Notes: generated by a model from the sequence alone, not told the origin. A stretch of DNA of 64,000 nucleotides from Paracoccus acridae (GCF_014642735.1 NZ_BMIV01000001.1:124001-188000), one strand, 5' to 3'; numbered from the stretch's first letter, positions 7,771-18,586 are shown. Program-made: numbers and translations.

Positions 7771-8496
7771 ATGACCGCGCTTGACGATCTTGCCCCGGTT
7801 CCCTTCCACGACGCCGACGCCCCGCAGCGGGCGCGGATGCTGTCGCGGCTGGCGGATACGGAACTGGCCGTGGCCCTGGTGGCGGAACCCCAGGGCGATC
7901 AGGTCGAACTGCGCATCTTCCCGCTGGAAACCGGCTCCGTCGCGCTTGCCTGCGATACCGAGGATCGGCTGGCGGGCTTTTTCGGCGGCCCCGTGGCCTA
8001 TGCGGCGATGCCGGGGCGGGTGCTGGCGGGCCTTCTGAAATCCGAAAACGCGGGCCTGCTGGTCAATCCAGGCCTGCCGTCGGAGATGCTGCTGGACGCG
8101 GCGATGCTGGACTGGCTGACCGGCGCGCTGTCCGCCGCGCCCCAAGCCACCGATGCCCGGTTGCGCCTGACCGCGCCCGCGCCTGCCGTGATCGAAGCCC
8201 TGGCGCAGCCCCTGGCCGAACGGCTGGGCGACATGCGCGGTCTGATCGCGGGTGCGGCGCTTGCGGGCACGGGCGACGGCCATGTCGTCCTGGTCGCAGG
8301 CGCCGATCCGGCCCATCAGCCCGCCATCGCCAAGGCCTTGGCCGAGGCGCTGGCCTTTCTGCCGGAACAGCCCGGCGGCGTGGATGTCAGCTTCACCGAT
8401 GCCGCGCTGCCCCCGCAGGTCCTGCGCTTCGACCTTTCCCAGCCCGAAGCGCCTGCCGCCCCGCCGCGCCCGAAAGGTCCGCCGATCCTGCGCTGA
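7771..8496 (+). CDS. SseB-like family protein
   Basis: 241 aa, cytoplasmic, with no signal or membrane segment. The N-terminal part (ARMLSRLADTELAVALVAEP, then LRIFPLETGSVALACDTEDRLAGF) resembles the SseB N-terminal domain, in which a short gene product with a strand-rich fold precedes an Ala/Leu-rich C-terminal part. The C-terminus ends in a Pro-rich tail (APAAPPRPKGPPILR). SseB was named for enhanced serine sensitivity in E. coli; the biochemical role is unknown. It is 49 nt upstream of pcs and may share its transcript. Family call is moderate. Confidence 0.55.
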   Translation: MTALDDLAPVPFHDADAPQRARMLSRLADTELAVALVAEPQGDQVELRIFPLETGSVALACDTEDRLAGFFGGPVAYAAMPGRVLAGLLKSENAGLLVNPGLPSEMLLDAAMLDWLTGALSAAPQATDARLRLTAPAPAVIEALAQPLAERLGDMRGLIAGAALAGTGDGHVVLVAGADPAHQPAIAKALAEALAFLPEQPGGVDVSFTDAALPPQVLRFDLSQPEAPAAPPRPKGPPILR

Positions 8497-8545
8497 TCGG
8501 CCAAGCACGGTTGCGTGATCGCCCCCAAGCTGCCAGAACCGGACC

Positions 8546-9253
8546 ATGAAGACGCAACACAAAGCCCTGTCCGTCCACCTGCTGACCGCCACCGGCGCCG
8601 TGCTTTCGATGCTGGCCATGCTGGCCGCGGTCGAGGAGAAATGGGCGCTGATGTTCCTGTGGCTGGTCGTGGCCCTTGTGGTTGACGGCATCGACGGTCC
8701 CCTGGCGCGCAAATACGACGTCAAGATCCATTCGCCGAACTATGACGGCGTGCTGATGGATCTGATCATCGATTATCTGACCTATGCCTTCATCCCGGCC
8801 TATGCGCTGTTCAAGTCGGGGCTGCTGTCGGGCTGGACCGGCTGGCTGGCGATCATCGCCATCGTCTATGGCAGCGTGATCTATTGGTCCGACACCCGCA
8901 TGAAGACCCGGGACAATTCCTTTTCCGGCTTTCCGGGCTGCTGGAACATGGTGGTTCTGGTGCTGTTCGCGACCGATCCGCACTGGACGGTGATCCTGCT
9001 GATCGTTGCCGCCCTGACGGTGGGGATGTTCCTGCCGATCAAGTTCATCCACCCGGTGCGCACCGAACGCTGGCGGGCCATATCGCTGCCCATCGCGATC
9101 CTGTGGTGCGTCTTTGCCGCCCGCGCCGCCTGGGTCGATTTCCACCCCGACAGCTGGGCCAACTGGGGGCTGGTGATCACCTCGCTCTGGCTGATGCTGG
9201 CGGGGGCCGCGCAGCAGTTGATGCCCGAACGCGCCCAAGGGGGACGCCCATGA
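8546..9253 (+). CDS. pcs: Phosphatidylcholine synthase
   Basis: 235 aa integral membrane enzyme that condenses CDP-diacylglycerol with choline to give phosphatidylcholine. The CDP-alcohol phosphotransferase motif is present in the Pcs form: DGIDGPLARKYDV at about residues 48-60, then NYDGVLMDLIIDYLTY, supplying the catalytic Asp residues. About seven to eight hydrophobic segments follow. Pcs is typical of alphaproteobacteria that live with eukaryotes or take up choline. The stop overlaps the next gene by 4 nt (ATGA), coupling it to a periplasmic binding protein. Confidence 0.93.
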   Translation: MKTQHKALSVHLLTATGAVLSMLAMLAAVEEKWALMFLWLVVALVVDGIDGPLARKYDVKIHSPNYDGVLMDLIIDYLTYAFIPAYALFKSGLLSGWTGWLAIIAIVYGSVIYWSDTRMKTRDNSFSGFPGCWNMVVLVLFATDPHWTVILLIVAALTVGMFLPIKFIHPVRTERWRAISLPIAILWCVFAARAAWVDFHPDSWANWGLVITSLWLMLAGAAQQLMPERAQGGRP

Positions 9254-10716
9254 TCCATGCCCTGAAACCGCTGGCCGCCCTGGTGCTTCTGGCCCTGCCG
9301 GCAAGCGCCCAGGACGCCATCACCCTGGGCATGGTGCTTGAACCCCCCAATCTGGATCCCACCGGCGGGGCGGCGGCTGCGACCGACGAGGTGGTCTATG
9401 CCAATGTCTTCGAGGGGCTGACCCGCTTCGGCCCGAACGGCGCCATCGAACCCGGCCTGGCCGAAGGCTGGGACGTGGATCAGGACGGCCGCGTCTATGT
9501 CTTTCATCTGCGGAACGGCGTGACCTTCCACGACGGCGCCGCCTTTGATGCCAGCGACGTGGTCTTCACGCTGGACCGCGCGCGGGCGCCGGATTCGACC
9601 AATGCCCAGAAGGCCCTGTTCCAGGGGATCGAAGCCGTCGAGGCCGTCGATCCCCTGACCGTCCGCATCACCCTGACGGCGCCGGACGGGAACTTTCCCT
9701 TCAAGATGGCCTGGGGCGACGCGGTGATGCTGGATCCGGCAAGCGCTGACGGCCTTGCCACGAACCCGGTCGGCACGGGTCCCTTCCGGCTGGACCAGTG
9801 GGTGCAGGGAGACAGGATCGTGCTGTCTGCCTTTGATGGATACTGGGGCGACAGGCCTGCGCTGCAAACCGCGACCTTCCGCTTCATCCCCGATCCCTCG
9901 GCCGCCTTCGCGGCGATGATGGCGGGCGACGTGGACGCCTTCCCGAACTTCCCCGCGCCCGAGACGCTGCCCCAGTTGCAGGCCGATCCCCGCTTCAAGG
10001 TCATCGTCGGCACGACCGAGGGCGAGACGATCCTGGCGATGAACAACGCCCGCGCGCCCCTGGACGACATCCGGGTCCGCCAGGCCATCGCGCACGCGAT
10101 CAACCGCCAGGACATCATCGACGGCGCGATGTTCGGATACGGCACCCCCATCGGCAGCCATTTCGCGCCCCACCATCCCGATTACGTCGATCTGACCGGC
10201 CTGTCCGGTCATGATCCCGAAAAGGCCAGGGCCCTGCTGGCCGAGGCGGGCACCGGCCCCGTCACCCTGCGTCTGGCCTTGCCGCCCACGCCCTATGCCC
10301 GGCGCGGCGGAGAGATCGTGCAGGCGCAACTGGCCGCCGTGGGCATCCAGACCCAGATCGCCAACATGGAATGGGCGCAATGGCTGGAAACCGTCTTCAA
10401 GGGCGGGGATTTCGACCTGACCATCATCAGCCATACCGAGCCCCTGGACATCGATATCTATGCCCGGCCGGATTATTACTTCGGCTATGCCAAGCCCGAA
10501 TTCGTCGCGCTGATGGACCGGTTGCAGGCGGCGGTGACGCCGCAGCAGCGCGGCGACCTGTACCGGCAGGCGCAGGAGATGATCGCGAACGATCACGTCA
10601 ACGCCTTCCTGTTCCAGCTTGCCAAGACGGGCGTGGCGGACGCCCGGATCGAGGGCTTGTGGGAAAACGCGCCCACCCAGGCCAATGACCTGACGAAGGT
10701 GCGGTGGACGAACTGA
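9250..10716 (+). CDS. Peptide/nickel-type ABC transporter substrate-binding protein (SBP family 5)
   Basis: 488 aa, with signal peptide MIHALKPLAALVLLALPASAQ. SBP family 5 features are GLAEGWDVDQDGRVYVFHLRNGVTFHDG (about residues 72-99), the FTLDRAR segment and NPVGTGPFRLDQW (about 172-184). These match the DppA/OppA group that binds peptides, nickel complexes or other small molecules in the periplasm. The ATG at 9250 overlaps the pcs stop (ATGA), so it is translated with pcs. No permease or ATPase gene follows; the next genes are unrelated. It may serve a transporter encoded elsewhere. Ligand unknown. Confidence 0.88.
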   Translation: MIHALKPLAALVLLALPASAQDAITLGMVLEPPNLDPTGGAAAATDEVVYANVFEGLTRFGPNGAIEPGLAEGWDVDQDGRVYVFHLRNGVTFHDGAAFDASDVVFTLDRARAPDSTNAQKALFQGIEAVEAVDPLTVRITLTAPDGNFPFKMAWGDAVMLDPASADGLATNPVGTGPFRLDQWVQGDRIVLSAFDGYWGDRPALQTATFRFIPDPSAAFAAMMAGDVDAFPNFPAPETLPQLQADPRFKVIVGTTEGETILAMNNARAPLDDIRVRQAIAHAINRQDIIDGAMFGYGTPIGSHFAPHHPDYVDLTGLSGHDPEKARALLAEAGTGPVTLRLALPPTPYARRGGEIVQAQLAAVGIQTQIANMEWAQWLETVFKGGDFDLTIISHTEPLDIDIYARPDYYFGYAKPEFVALMDRLQAAVTPQQRGDLYRQAQEMIANDHVNAFLFQLAKTGVADARIEGLWENAPTQANDLTKVRWTN

Positions 10717-10940
10717 CGCCTGCCAGGGGGGGCAGCCTGAACCTGCCTTGACCTGGGGGTCATCGCATCCTAATCCCCCCTTGTCGAAAAGATTCGAGAC
10801 CGGTTCGGTTATTCCGGTCCCTGCCTTGGCAGGATCAAGTCGTGCCCGCCACGAACCCACGGCACCATCGCAACCATGGTGCTGTCATGTCCGGGGCCTT
10901 TTTGTCCGTTCAAGCAGTGCCGCATCGCATCCGGACGAAC

Positions 10941-11162
10941 ATGGACAAGAAGACCCTTATCATCGCCCAAATCATCATCACCTGCCTGATGGCCTTTTCG
11001 ATGTCCGGCGTCATGTCGGCAGTTGGCCTGGGATTGACGCGGGAATGGCTTTACGCCTGGCCCGGGCAATTCGCCATGGCCTGGCCGATCGCCTTCGTGC
11101 TGACCCAGGTGGCCACCCGCATCGCCTTTCCGCTGGCCTTCCGGCTGCGCCGGTTCCTGTGA
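10941..11162 (+). CDS. DUF2798 small membrane protein
   Basis: 73 aa starting MDKKTLIIAQIIITCLMAFSMSG. Two hydrophobic helices are visible (about residues 5-29 and 41-59), joined by GLGLTREWLYAWPGQFAMAWPIAF, which is the DUF2798 signature (W..PA/GQF...WP.AF). The family has no known function. An in-frame start at 10842 would add 33 Arg/His-rich residues with no family match, so ATG 10941 is preferred. The 224 nt before it hold no recognisable gene. Confidence 0.75.
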   Translation: MDKKTLIIAQIIITCLMAFSMSGVMSAVGLGLTREWLYAWPGQFAMAWPIAFVLTQVATRIAFPLAFRLRRFL

Positions 11163-11181
11163 CCGGGCGGCAGGGGCCAGG

Positions 11182-11216
11182 GGCGCGGCGGGGGATTTCA
11201 CCCCGCCCCCTGCGCC
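11182..11216 (+). terminator. Stem-loop terminator candidate before the leu leader
   Basis: GGCGCGGCGGGG (11182-11193) faces CCCCGCC (11201-11207) and, after a CCCT bulge, GCGCC (11212-11216), around the loop GATTTCA. This is a strong GC hairpin, without a T-run, 20 nt after the DUF2798 stop. It would insulate the leu leader from upstream transcription. Confidence 0.45.
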
Positions 11217-11302
11217 CTGCAGGGCGGCAGCATGGGCAGGGCGGCCGCCATTTCCGCAATTCCCTCTTTTCATCGCGGGTTTCCGGCGGCATAGTCCCGG
11301 CC

Positions 11303-11401
11303 ATGACCCGGATGCTGGACATTCCCGTTGCCCCGACCGCGCCCCATGGCGCGCGTCTGGCCGTGAACCTCCGCGGTCTGCTGCTTCTTACGCTGCGCTG
11401 A
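11303..11401 (+). CDS. leuA leader peptide (leucine attenuator)
   Basis: A 32-codon open frame, ATG 11303 to TGA 11399-11401, ending in NLRGLLLLTLR. Six of the last eleven residues are leucine, and four of these are consecutive (CTG CTG CTT CTT). It lies 79 nt upstream of leuA. Leucine-rich leader peptides before leu genes act as ribosome-stalling sensors of charged tRNA-Leu; this composition and position fit that role closely. No good ribosome-binding site is obvious before the ATG, so initiation may be weak. It is easily missed by gene callers. Confidence 0.85.
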   Translation: MTRMLDIPVAPTAPHGARLAVNLRGLLLLTLR

Positions 11402-11448
11402 GCGGGTCTCCGGGCCGCCGCTCAGCCAGGACGTGCCCGGGCAAACCC
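11397..11448 (+). promoter_or_regulatory. Mutually exclusive hairpins of the leuA attenuator
   Basis: Hairpin A pairs GCTGAGCGG (11397-11405, containing the leader stop codon) with CCGCTCAGC (11418-11426), a perfect 9 bp. Hairpin B pairs GGGT (11404-11407) plus CCGGGC (11410-11415) with GCCCGG (11435-11440) plus ACCC (11445-11448). The two share bases 11404-11415 and cannot form together. A ribosome paused at the leucine codons or at the stop would decide which forms. There is no T-run after B, so the outcome could be Rho-dependent or translational. Confidence 0.65.
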
Positions 11449-11480
11449 AGCGACAGAACCTCCGTAAGAAAGCACATCCC

Positions 11481-13037
11481 ATGACCGACAAGAACCGCGT
11501 CGTCATCTTCGACACTACCCTGCGCGACGGCGAACAGTCGCCCGGTGCCACCATGTCCCACGAGGAAAAGCTGGAAATCGCCTCCATGCTGGACGAGATG
11601 GGCGTGGACATCATCGAGGCAGGCTTCCCGATCGCCTCGGAAGGCGATTTCGCCGCCGTCAGCGAGATCGCGAAGCAGTCCAAGAACAGCGTGATCTGCG
11701 GCCTGGCCCGCGCGCAACTGCCCGATATCGACCGCTGCTGGGAGGCCGTGCGCCACGCCCGCCGCCCGCGCATCCATACCTTCATCGGCACCTCGCCGCT
11801 GCACCGGGCCATTCCGAACCTGGACATGGACCAGATGGCCGAGCGCATCGAACAGACGGTGACCCACGCCCGCAACCTGTGCGACGATGTGCAGTGGTCG
11901 CCCATGGACGCGACCCGCACCGAACACGACTATCTGTGCCGCGTGGTCGAAATCGCCATCAAGGCGGGCGCCACCACGATCAACATCCCCGACACCGTGG
12001 GCTATACCGCGCCGCGCGAATCGGCCGCGCTGATCCGCATGTTGCTGGAACGCGTGCCGGGCGCCGACACGGTGGTCTTCGCCACCCATTGCCACAACGA
12101 CCTGGGCATGGCGACCGCCAACGCCCTGGCTGCGGTCGAGGCAGGCGCGCGCCAGATCGAATGCACCATCAACGGCCTGGGCGAACGCGCCGGCAACACC
12201 GCGCTGGAAGAGGTCGTGATGGCCCTGAAGGTGCGCCACGACATCATGCCCTTCACCACCGGCATCGACACCACGAAGATCATGGGCATCTCGCGCCGGG
12301 TGGCGCAGGTCTCGGGCTTTCCGGTGCAGTTCAACAAGGCCATCGTCGGCAAGAACGCCTTCCTGCACGAATCCGGCATCCACCAGGACGGCGTGCTGAA
12401 GAATGTCGAGACCTTCGAGATCATGCGCCCCGCCGATATCGGGCTTAACGAAACCAACATCGCCATGGGCAAGCATTCCGGCCGCGCCGCGCTGCGCGCC
12501 AAGCTGTCCGACCTGGGCTATGACGTGGGCGACAACCAGTTGAAGGACATCTTCGTGCGGTTCAAGGCCTTGGCCGACCGCAAGAAAGAGGTCTATGACG
12601 AGGATATCGTGGCCCTGGTCCAGGACGCCACGGCCAATACCGGCGACGACCACCTGCAGGTCAAGCACCTGCGCGTCGTCTGCGGCAGCGACGGGCAATC
12701 GGCCGACCTGACGATGATCGTGGACGGACAGGAAAAGACCGTCCACGCCACCGGCGACGGCCCGGTCGATGCCTGCTTCAACGCGGTCAAGCAGATCTTC
12801 CCGCATAACGCCACGCTGAAGCTGTATCAGGTCCATGCCGTGACCGAGGGCACCGACGCCCAGGCCACCGTGTCCGTGCGGATGGAGGAGGAGGGCCGCA
12901 TCGTGAACGGCCAGGCCGCCGATACCGACACGATCCTGGCATCCGTCAAGGCCTATGTTGGCGCCCTGAACCACCTGATCGTGCGCCGCACGCGGGCGGG
13001 CAGGGACGGCAAGGAAATCAGCATGTATTCGCACTAG
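11481..13037 (+). CDS. leuA: 2-isopropylmalate synthase
   Basis: 518 aa, near the E. coli length of 523. First committed step of leucine synthesis, condensing acetyl-CoA with 2-oxoisovalerate. The catalytic domain begins VVIFDTTLRDGEQSPGATM (residues 6-24), carrying the RDGEQ metal/substrate motif, with HCHNDLGMATAN (about 205-216) as the second signature. The C-terminal LeuA allosteric domain (leucine feedback) runs from about residue 390 to the end. ATG 11481 is chosen over an in-frame GTG at 11433, which lies inside the attenuator hairpin B. Confidence 0.97.
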   Translation: MTDKNRVVIFDTTLRDGEQSPGATMSHEEKLEIASMLDEMGVDIIEAGFPIASEGDFAAVSEIAKQSKNSVICGLARAQLPDIDRCWEAVRHARRPRIHTFIGTSPLHRAIPNLDMDQMAERIEQTVTHARNLCDDVQWSPMDATRTEHDYLCRVVEIAIKAGATTINIPDTVGYTAPRESAALIRMLLERVPGADTVVFATHCHNDLGMATANALAAVEAGARQIECTINGLGERAGNTALEEVVMALKVRHDIMPFTTGIDTTKIMGISRRVAQVSGFPVQFNKAIVGKNAFLHESGIHQDGVLKNVETFEIMRPADIGLNETNIAMGKHSGRAALRAKLSDLGYDVGDNQLKDIFVRFKALADRKKEVYDEDIVALVQDATANTGDDHLQVKHLRVVCGSDGQSADLTMIVDGQEKTVHATGDGPVDACFNAVKQIFPHNATLKLYQVHAVTEGTDAQATVSVRMEEEGRIVNGQAADTDTILASVKAYVGALNHLIVRRTRAGRDGKEISMYSH

Positions 13038-13044
13038 GCCGTAC

Positions 13045-13070
13045 GGGCGGAGGAGTGGCCTCCGCCCTTC
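13045..13070 (+). terminator. Terminator after leuA
   Basis: GGGCGGAGG (13045-13053), loop AGTGG, CCTCCGCCC (13059-13067), a perfect 9-bp stem 7 nt after the leuA stop, followed by TTCATT. Confidence 0.75.
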
Positions 13071-13142
13071 ATTCCGATTAGGTGCCGTGTCCGATTGCGG
13101 CAACCTGCCCGAAAAGACACCCGCAATGCGTGTTCTGCCTCG

Positions 13143-13203
13143 TTGACGGACACGTCAATCGATGCGACATCGGCATTGCCCGGATCGACGGTCGCGGCAA
13201 TGC
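13143..13203. promoter_or_regulatory. Two inverted repeats upstream of the VPLPA-CTERM gene
   Basis: TTGACG-gaca-CGTCAA (13143-13158) is a perfect palindrome with a 4-nt centre and looks like an operator for a dimeric regulator. GCATTGCC (13173-13180) and GGCAATGC (13196-13203) form a second perfect 8-bp inverted repeat around 15 nt. Both lie in the 211-nt stretch between the leuA terminator and the envelope protein gene, where no other gene was seen. No regulator is assigned. Confidence 0.45.
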
Positions 13204-13284
13204 GGACGGGTTCGGCAGGGCAGGTATAGTTTTGCCTTTTTTCAATGGTTTGCGTCTGTTTGGCGCATGTTCACGAGGTTTGTG

Positions 13285-15155
<1,871 letters not shown>

Positions 15156-15182
15156 GGGGCCGACCTGTCGGGGGCTGCCTGA

Positions 15183-16118
15183 ATGGCACGCAAGCGTCCA
15201 GATTTCACCACCCCCGTCCGGCGCGTGCTGATCGCGCTGCTGGCGCTTGTGCTGATCGCGCTGTTCCTGTTCTGGCGCATCGACAGCCCGCGCGCCGAAC
15301 GGATGCGTGTCGCCATCATCGACCGCGTGATCCCCTCGTTCGACTGGGCCATGGCGCCCGTCACCCAGGTCAGCCAGATGATCGGCGGGTTCCAGTCCTA
15401 TGCCCGGATCTATGAACAGAACCAGGAACTGCGTCGCGAATTGCAGAAGATGCAGGCCTGGAAGGAAGCCGCCGTCCAGCTGGAACAGGAAAATTCCAAG
15501 CTGATGGCGCTGAACAACGTCCGCATCGACCCCGCCCTGACCAGCGTCACGGGCAGGGTCATGGTGGACAGCGGGTCCGCCTTTCGCCAGTCGGTGCTGC
15601 TGAACGTCGGTGCCGACGACGGCATCGTCGAGGGCTGGGCCACGATGGACGGGCTGGGTCTTGTGGGACGCATTTCCGGGGTGGGCAAGCGGACCAGCCG
15701 GGTGGTGCTGCTGACCGACCCGTCTTCTCGCATCCCCGTCACCATCCAGCCCTCCGGCGAACGGGCGCTGCTGACGGGCGACAACACGCCGCTGCCTTTC
15801 CTGGACTTCATCGAGATGCCCGACAATGTGCGGCCGGGCGACCGGGTCGTCACCTCGGGCGATGGCGGGGTCTTTCCGCCGGGGCTTCTGGCCGGGCAGG
15901 TCGTCCAGGGCAGCGACGGGCGGATGCGGCTGCGCATGGCCGCCGATTACGGGCGGCTGGAATTCCTGCGCGTGCTGCGGTCCCATCCGGCGGAAACGGT
16001 GGTGGATTCGGGCGCGGTCATCACGCCGGGCGACCAGGGCTTCATCGGCCCGCAGATCCCCGCATCCCCGGTCGAGGCCGCGGCCATGTCCGACCCCCTT
16101 GCCGCCGGAACGGATTGA
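15183..16118 (+). CDS. mreC: Rod shape-determining protein MreC
   Basis: 311 aa bitopic inner-membrane protein. A short basic N-terminus precedes one membrane helix (about residues 14-32), then a coiled coil (about 70-105, ELRRELQKMQAWKEAAVQLEQEN) that mediates dimerisation. A periplasmic pair of beta barrels follows (VTGRVMVDSGSAFRQSVLLNVGADDGI...). MreC activates the PBP2-RodA synthase. It overlaps mreD by one base. Confidence 0.95.
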   Translation: MARKRPDFTTPVRRVLIALLALVLIALFLFWRIDSPRAERMRVAIIDRVIPSFDWAMAPVTQVSQMIGGFQSYARIYEQNQELRRELQKMQAWKEAAVQLEQENSKLMALNNVRIDPALTSVTGRVMVDSGSAFRQSVLLNVGADDGIVEGWATMDGLGLVGRISGVGKRTSRVVLLTDPSSRIPVTIQPSGERALLTGDNTPLPFLDFIEMPDNVRPGDRVVTSGDGGVFPPGLLAGQVVQGSDGRMRLRMAADYGRLEFLRVLRSHPAETVVDSGAVITPGDQGFIGPQIPASPVEAAAMSDPLAAGTD

Positions 16119-16645
16119 TGAACCGGCAGGTGCTGATCGGCACGGTGCTGTTCTGCGCAGCGATGGCGGTGCTGCTGTTCCTGCGTCTGCTGCCGCTGTC
16201 GGCCGGGGCCGCGCGCCTGCCCGGCCCCGACCTGGGTCTTTGCCTGGTGCTGGCCTGGGTGCTGCGCCGTCCCGACCAGCTGACGGCCCTGGCGATCGTG
16301 CTGGCCTTTGTCGTCCAGGACATCATCCTGCTCAATCCCCTGGGGCTGTGGCCCGCCATCATCCTGATGGGGACCGAGGCCGCACGCTTGCGTGAGGCCC
16401 GTTGGCGGGATGCGCCATTCATGGTTGAATGGCTGCGCATCGCGGTGCTGATCGGCGCCATGATGCTGGGCTATCGTATCGTGCAGGTGCTGTTCATGAT
16501 GCCGGTTCCGGCCTTGGGTCTGGTGATCCTGCACTACATCGCCACCATCGCTGCCTATCCCCTGGTGGTGCTGGGCGCGCGCGCGCTGCTGGGCCTGCGC
16601 CGCATCACCGATATCGAGGTCGAGCAGATGAGGGCCGCGCGATGA
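16118..16645 (+). CDS. mreD: Rod shape-determining protein MreD
   Basis: 175 aa with about five hydrophobic helices and few charged loops, the usual MreD profile. ATG 16118 shares its A with the mreC stop (TGATG). A TTG three bases earlier is less likely. MreD sits with MreC in the inner membrane as part of the elongasome. Sequence conservation in this family is low, so the call leans on position between mreC and mrdA. Confidence 0.9.
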   Translation: MNRQVLIGTVLFCAAMAVLLFLRLLPLSAGAARLPGPDLGLCLVLAWVLRRPDQLTALAIVLAFVVQDIILLNPLGLWPAIILMGTEAARLREARWRDAPFMVEWLRIAVLIGAMMLGYRIVQVLFMMPVPALGLVILHYIATIAAYPLVVLGARALLGLRRITDIEVEQMRAAR

Positions 16646-18582
16646 CCAAACCCCCCCGCCCCGGCGACACGGATGGCCGCAGCATCACGCGGCGGGGCCT
16701 GATGCTGGCGGGAATCCAGTTGGGCGTGGTCACCACCCTGGCGCTGAAGCTGCGGTCGATGCAGGTCGAGCAGGCCGAGCAATACCGGATGCTGGCCGAC
16801 GGCAATTCCATCAAGATCCGCCTGCTGGTGCCCGCGCGCGGCCTGATCCACGACCGCAACGGCATCGTGATCGCCGGCAACGAACAGAACTATCGCGTGA
16901 CGCTGGCGCGAGAGGAGGCGGGCGGCGATGTCGAACCCGTGCTGCGAAGGCTGGCCCGCCTGATCCCCATCAGCGACGCCCGCATGGCCGAGCTTCTGGA
17001 CGAATTCGCCAAGCGCAGCGCCGTCACGCCCATCGTCCTGGCCGACCGCCTGACCTGGGAACAATTCAGTTCCATCGCCGTCAACGCGCCGTCGCTGGCC
17101 GGGGTCACGCCGGAATCCGGGCTGTCGCGCGTCTATCCCCGTGCGGGCGATCTGGCGCATGTGCTGGGCTATGTGGGTCCCGTGTCCGATTACGACCTGT
17201 CCAAGATCGAGGATCCTGATCCCGTCCTGATGCTGCCGGAATTCCAATTGGGCAAGGTCGGCTTCGAGGCGCGGATGGAGGACGTCCTGCGCGGCAAGGC
17301 CGGTCAGCGCCGGGTCGAGGTAAACAGCGCCGGCCGCGAGATGCGCCAACTGTCCCGCCAGGAAGGCGATCAGGGCGCGACCGTGCAGATGACCATCGAC
17401 GCGCAGTTGCAGAACTATGCGGCCCAGCGCATGGGCACCGAAAGCGCCGCCGCCGTGGTGATGGACTGCCAGACGGGGGATATCGTGACGATCTGTTCGT
17501 CCCCGTCCTTCGATCCGAACAAGTTCGTGCGCGGGATCTCGTCTTCGGACTACAAGGCGCTGATGAACCATGACCACCGCCCGCTTGCCGACAAGACGGT
17601 GCAGGGGGTCTATCCTCCGGGATCGACCTTCAAGATGGTCACCCTGATGGCCGGGCTGGAGGCCGGGGTCATCAATGCCGGAACGCGCTTTTATTGCCCC
17701 GGCCATACCGAGGTCGGCGGACGGCGGTTCCATTGCTGGCGGCGGGGCGGGCATGGCAGCGTGGACGCCGTCACCAGCCTGTCGCACAGCTGCGACGTCT
17801 ATTATTATGAACTGGCCCAGAAGGTGGGCATCGACCGCATCGCCGCCATGGCCCGCAGGCTGGGCCTGGGCCAGCGACACGACCTGCCCATGTCCGCCGT
17901 GGCCGAGGGCATTGCCCCCGACCGCGCCTGGAAGCAGGCCCGCCACGGCCAGTCCTGGCAGGTGGGCGACAGCCTGAATGCATCCATCGGGCAGGGCTAT
18001 GTGCTGGCCTCGCCCCTGCAGCTGGCGGTGATGACCGCGCGCATCGCCACCGGGTTGGAGATCAGGCCGCGGCTGGTCCGCGCCATTGACGGGGTGGCCC
18101 AGCCGGTTCCCGAGTTCCCGGACATGGGGCTGAACCCGGCCTTCCTGCGCGTGGCCCGCCTGGGCATGGACGAGGTGATGAATTCCGCCAGCGGCACCGC
18201 CCGGCGCTCGCGCATCATCCGCGAAGGCTGGCGCATGGCGGGCAAGACCGGCACCAGCCAGGTCCGCAACATCACCGCCGCCGAACGCGCGCGGGGCGTG
18301 GTGTCGAACGACCAGTTGCCTTGGAACCGCCGCGACCATGCGCTGTTCGTCTGTTATGCGCCGTATGAGGCGCCGCGCTATGCCGTTTCGGTGGTCGTCG
18401 AACATGGCGGCGGCGGATCGGCGGTGGCGGCGCCCGTTGCCCGCGACATCCTGTTGTTCGCGCTGAACGGCGGGTTGCCGCCGCTGGACGCCGTGCCCGA
18501 CGATCAGCGCGCCGCGATGAAGGAACGTCACGACGCCATGCACCTGTTCGCGCCCGAGGCGCCCCGGCTGACGCGGGCCTGA
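16642..18582 (+). CDS. mrdA: Penicillin-binding protein 2 (elongation transpeptidase)
   Basis: 646 aa class B PBP. A membrane anchor (about residues 18-36) precedes the PBP dimerisation domain (about 60-230, with PARGLIHDRNGIVIAGN). The transpeptidase domain has the active-site box Ser328-Thr-Phe-Lys331 (PPGSTFK), SHSCD as the second box and KTGTSQV as the third. It crosslinks side-wall peptidoglycan together with RodA. ATG overlaps the mreD stop by 4 nt. Confidence 0.97.
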   Translation: MTKPPRPGDTDGRSITRRGLMLAGIQLGVVTTLALKLRSMQVEQAEQYRMLADGNSIKIRLLVPARGLIHDRNGIVIAGNEQNYRVTLAREEAGGDVEPVLRRLARLIPISDARMAELLDEFAKRSAVTPIVLADRLTWEQFSSIAVNAPSLAGVTPESGLSRVYPRAGDLAHVLGYVGPVSDYDLSKIEDPDPVLMLPEFQLGKVGFEARMEDVLRGKAGQRRVEVNSAGREMRQLSRQEGDQGATVQMTIDAQLQNYAAQRMGTESAAAVVMDCQTGDIVTICSSPSFDPNKFVRGISSSDYKALMNHDHRPLADKTVQGVYPPGSTFKMVTLMAGLEAGVINAGTRFYCPGHTEVGGRRFHCWRRGGHGSVDAVTSLSHSCDVYYYELAQKVGIDRIAAMARRLGLGQRHDLPMSAVAEGIAPDRAWKQARHGQSWQVGDSLNASIGQGYVLASPLQLAVMTARIATGLEIRPRLVRAIDGVAQPVPEFPDMGLNPAFLRVARLGMDEVMNSASGTARRSRIIREGWRMAGKTGTSQVRNITAAERARGVVSNDQLPWNRRDHALFVCYAPYEAPRYAVSVVVEHGGGGSAVAAPVARDILLFALNGGLPPLDAVPDDQRAAMKERHDAMHLFAPEAPRLTRA

Positions 18583-18586
18583 CGCC

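Noticed and set aside
10719..10735. Stem-loop after the family 5 binding-protein gene, as a fifth case of the fixed-distance hairpins
   Set aside because: Only 5 bp (CTGCC/GGCAG) with a G-run loop; too weak to count.
10842..10940. Upstream extension of the DUF2798 gene
   Set aside because: The added residues have no family match; the hydrophobic helix directly after ATG 10941 is the expected N-terminus.
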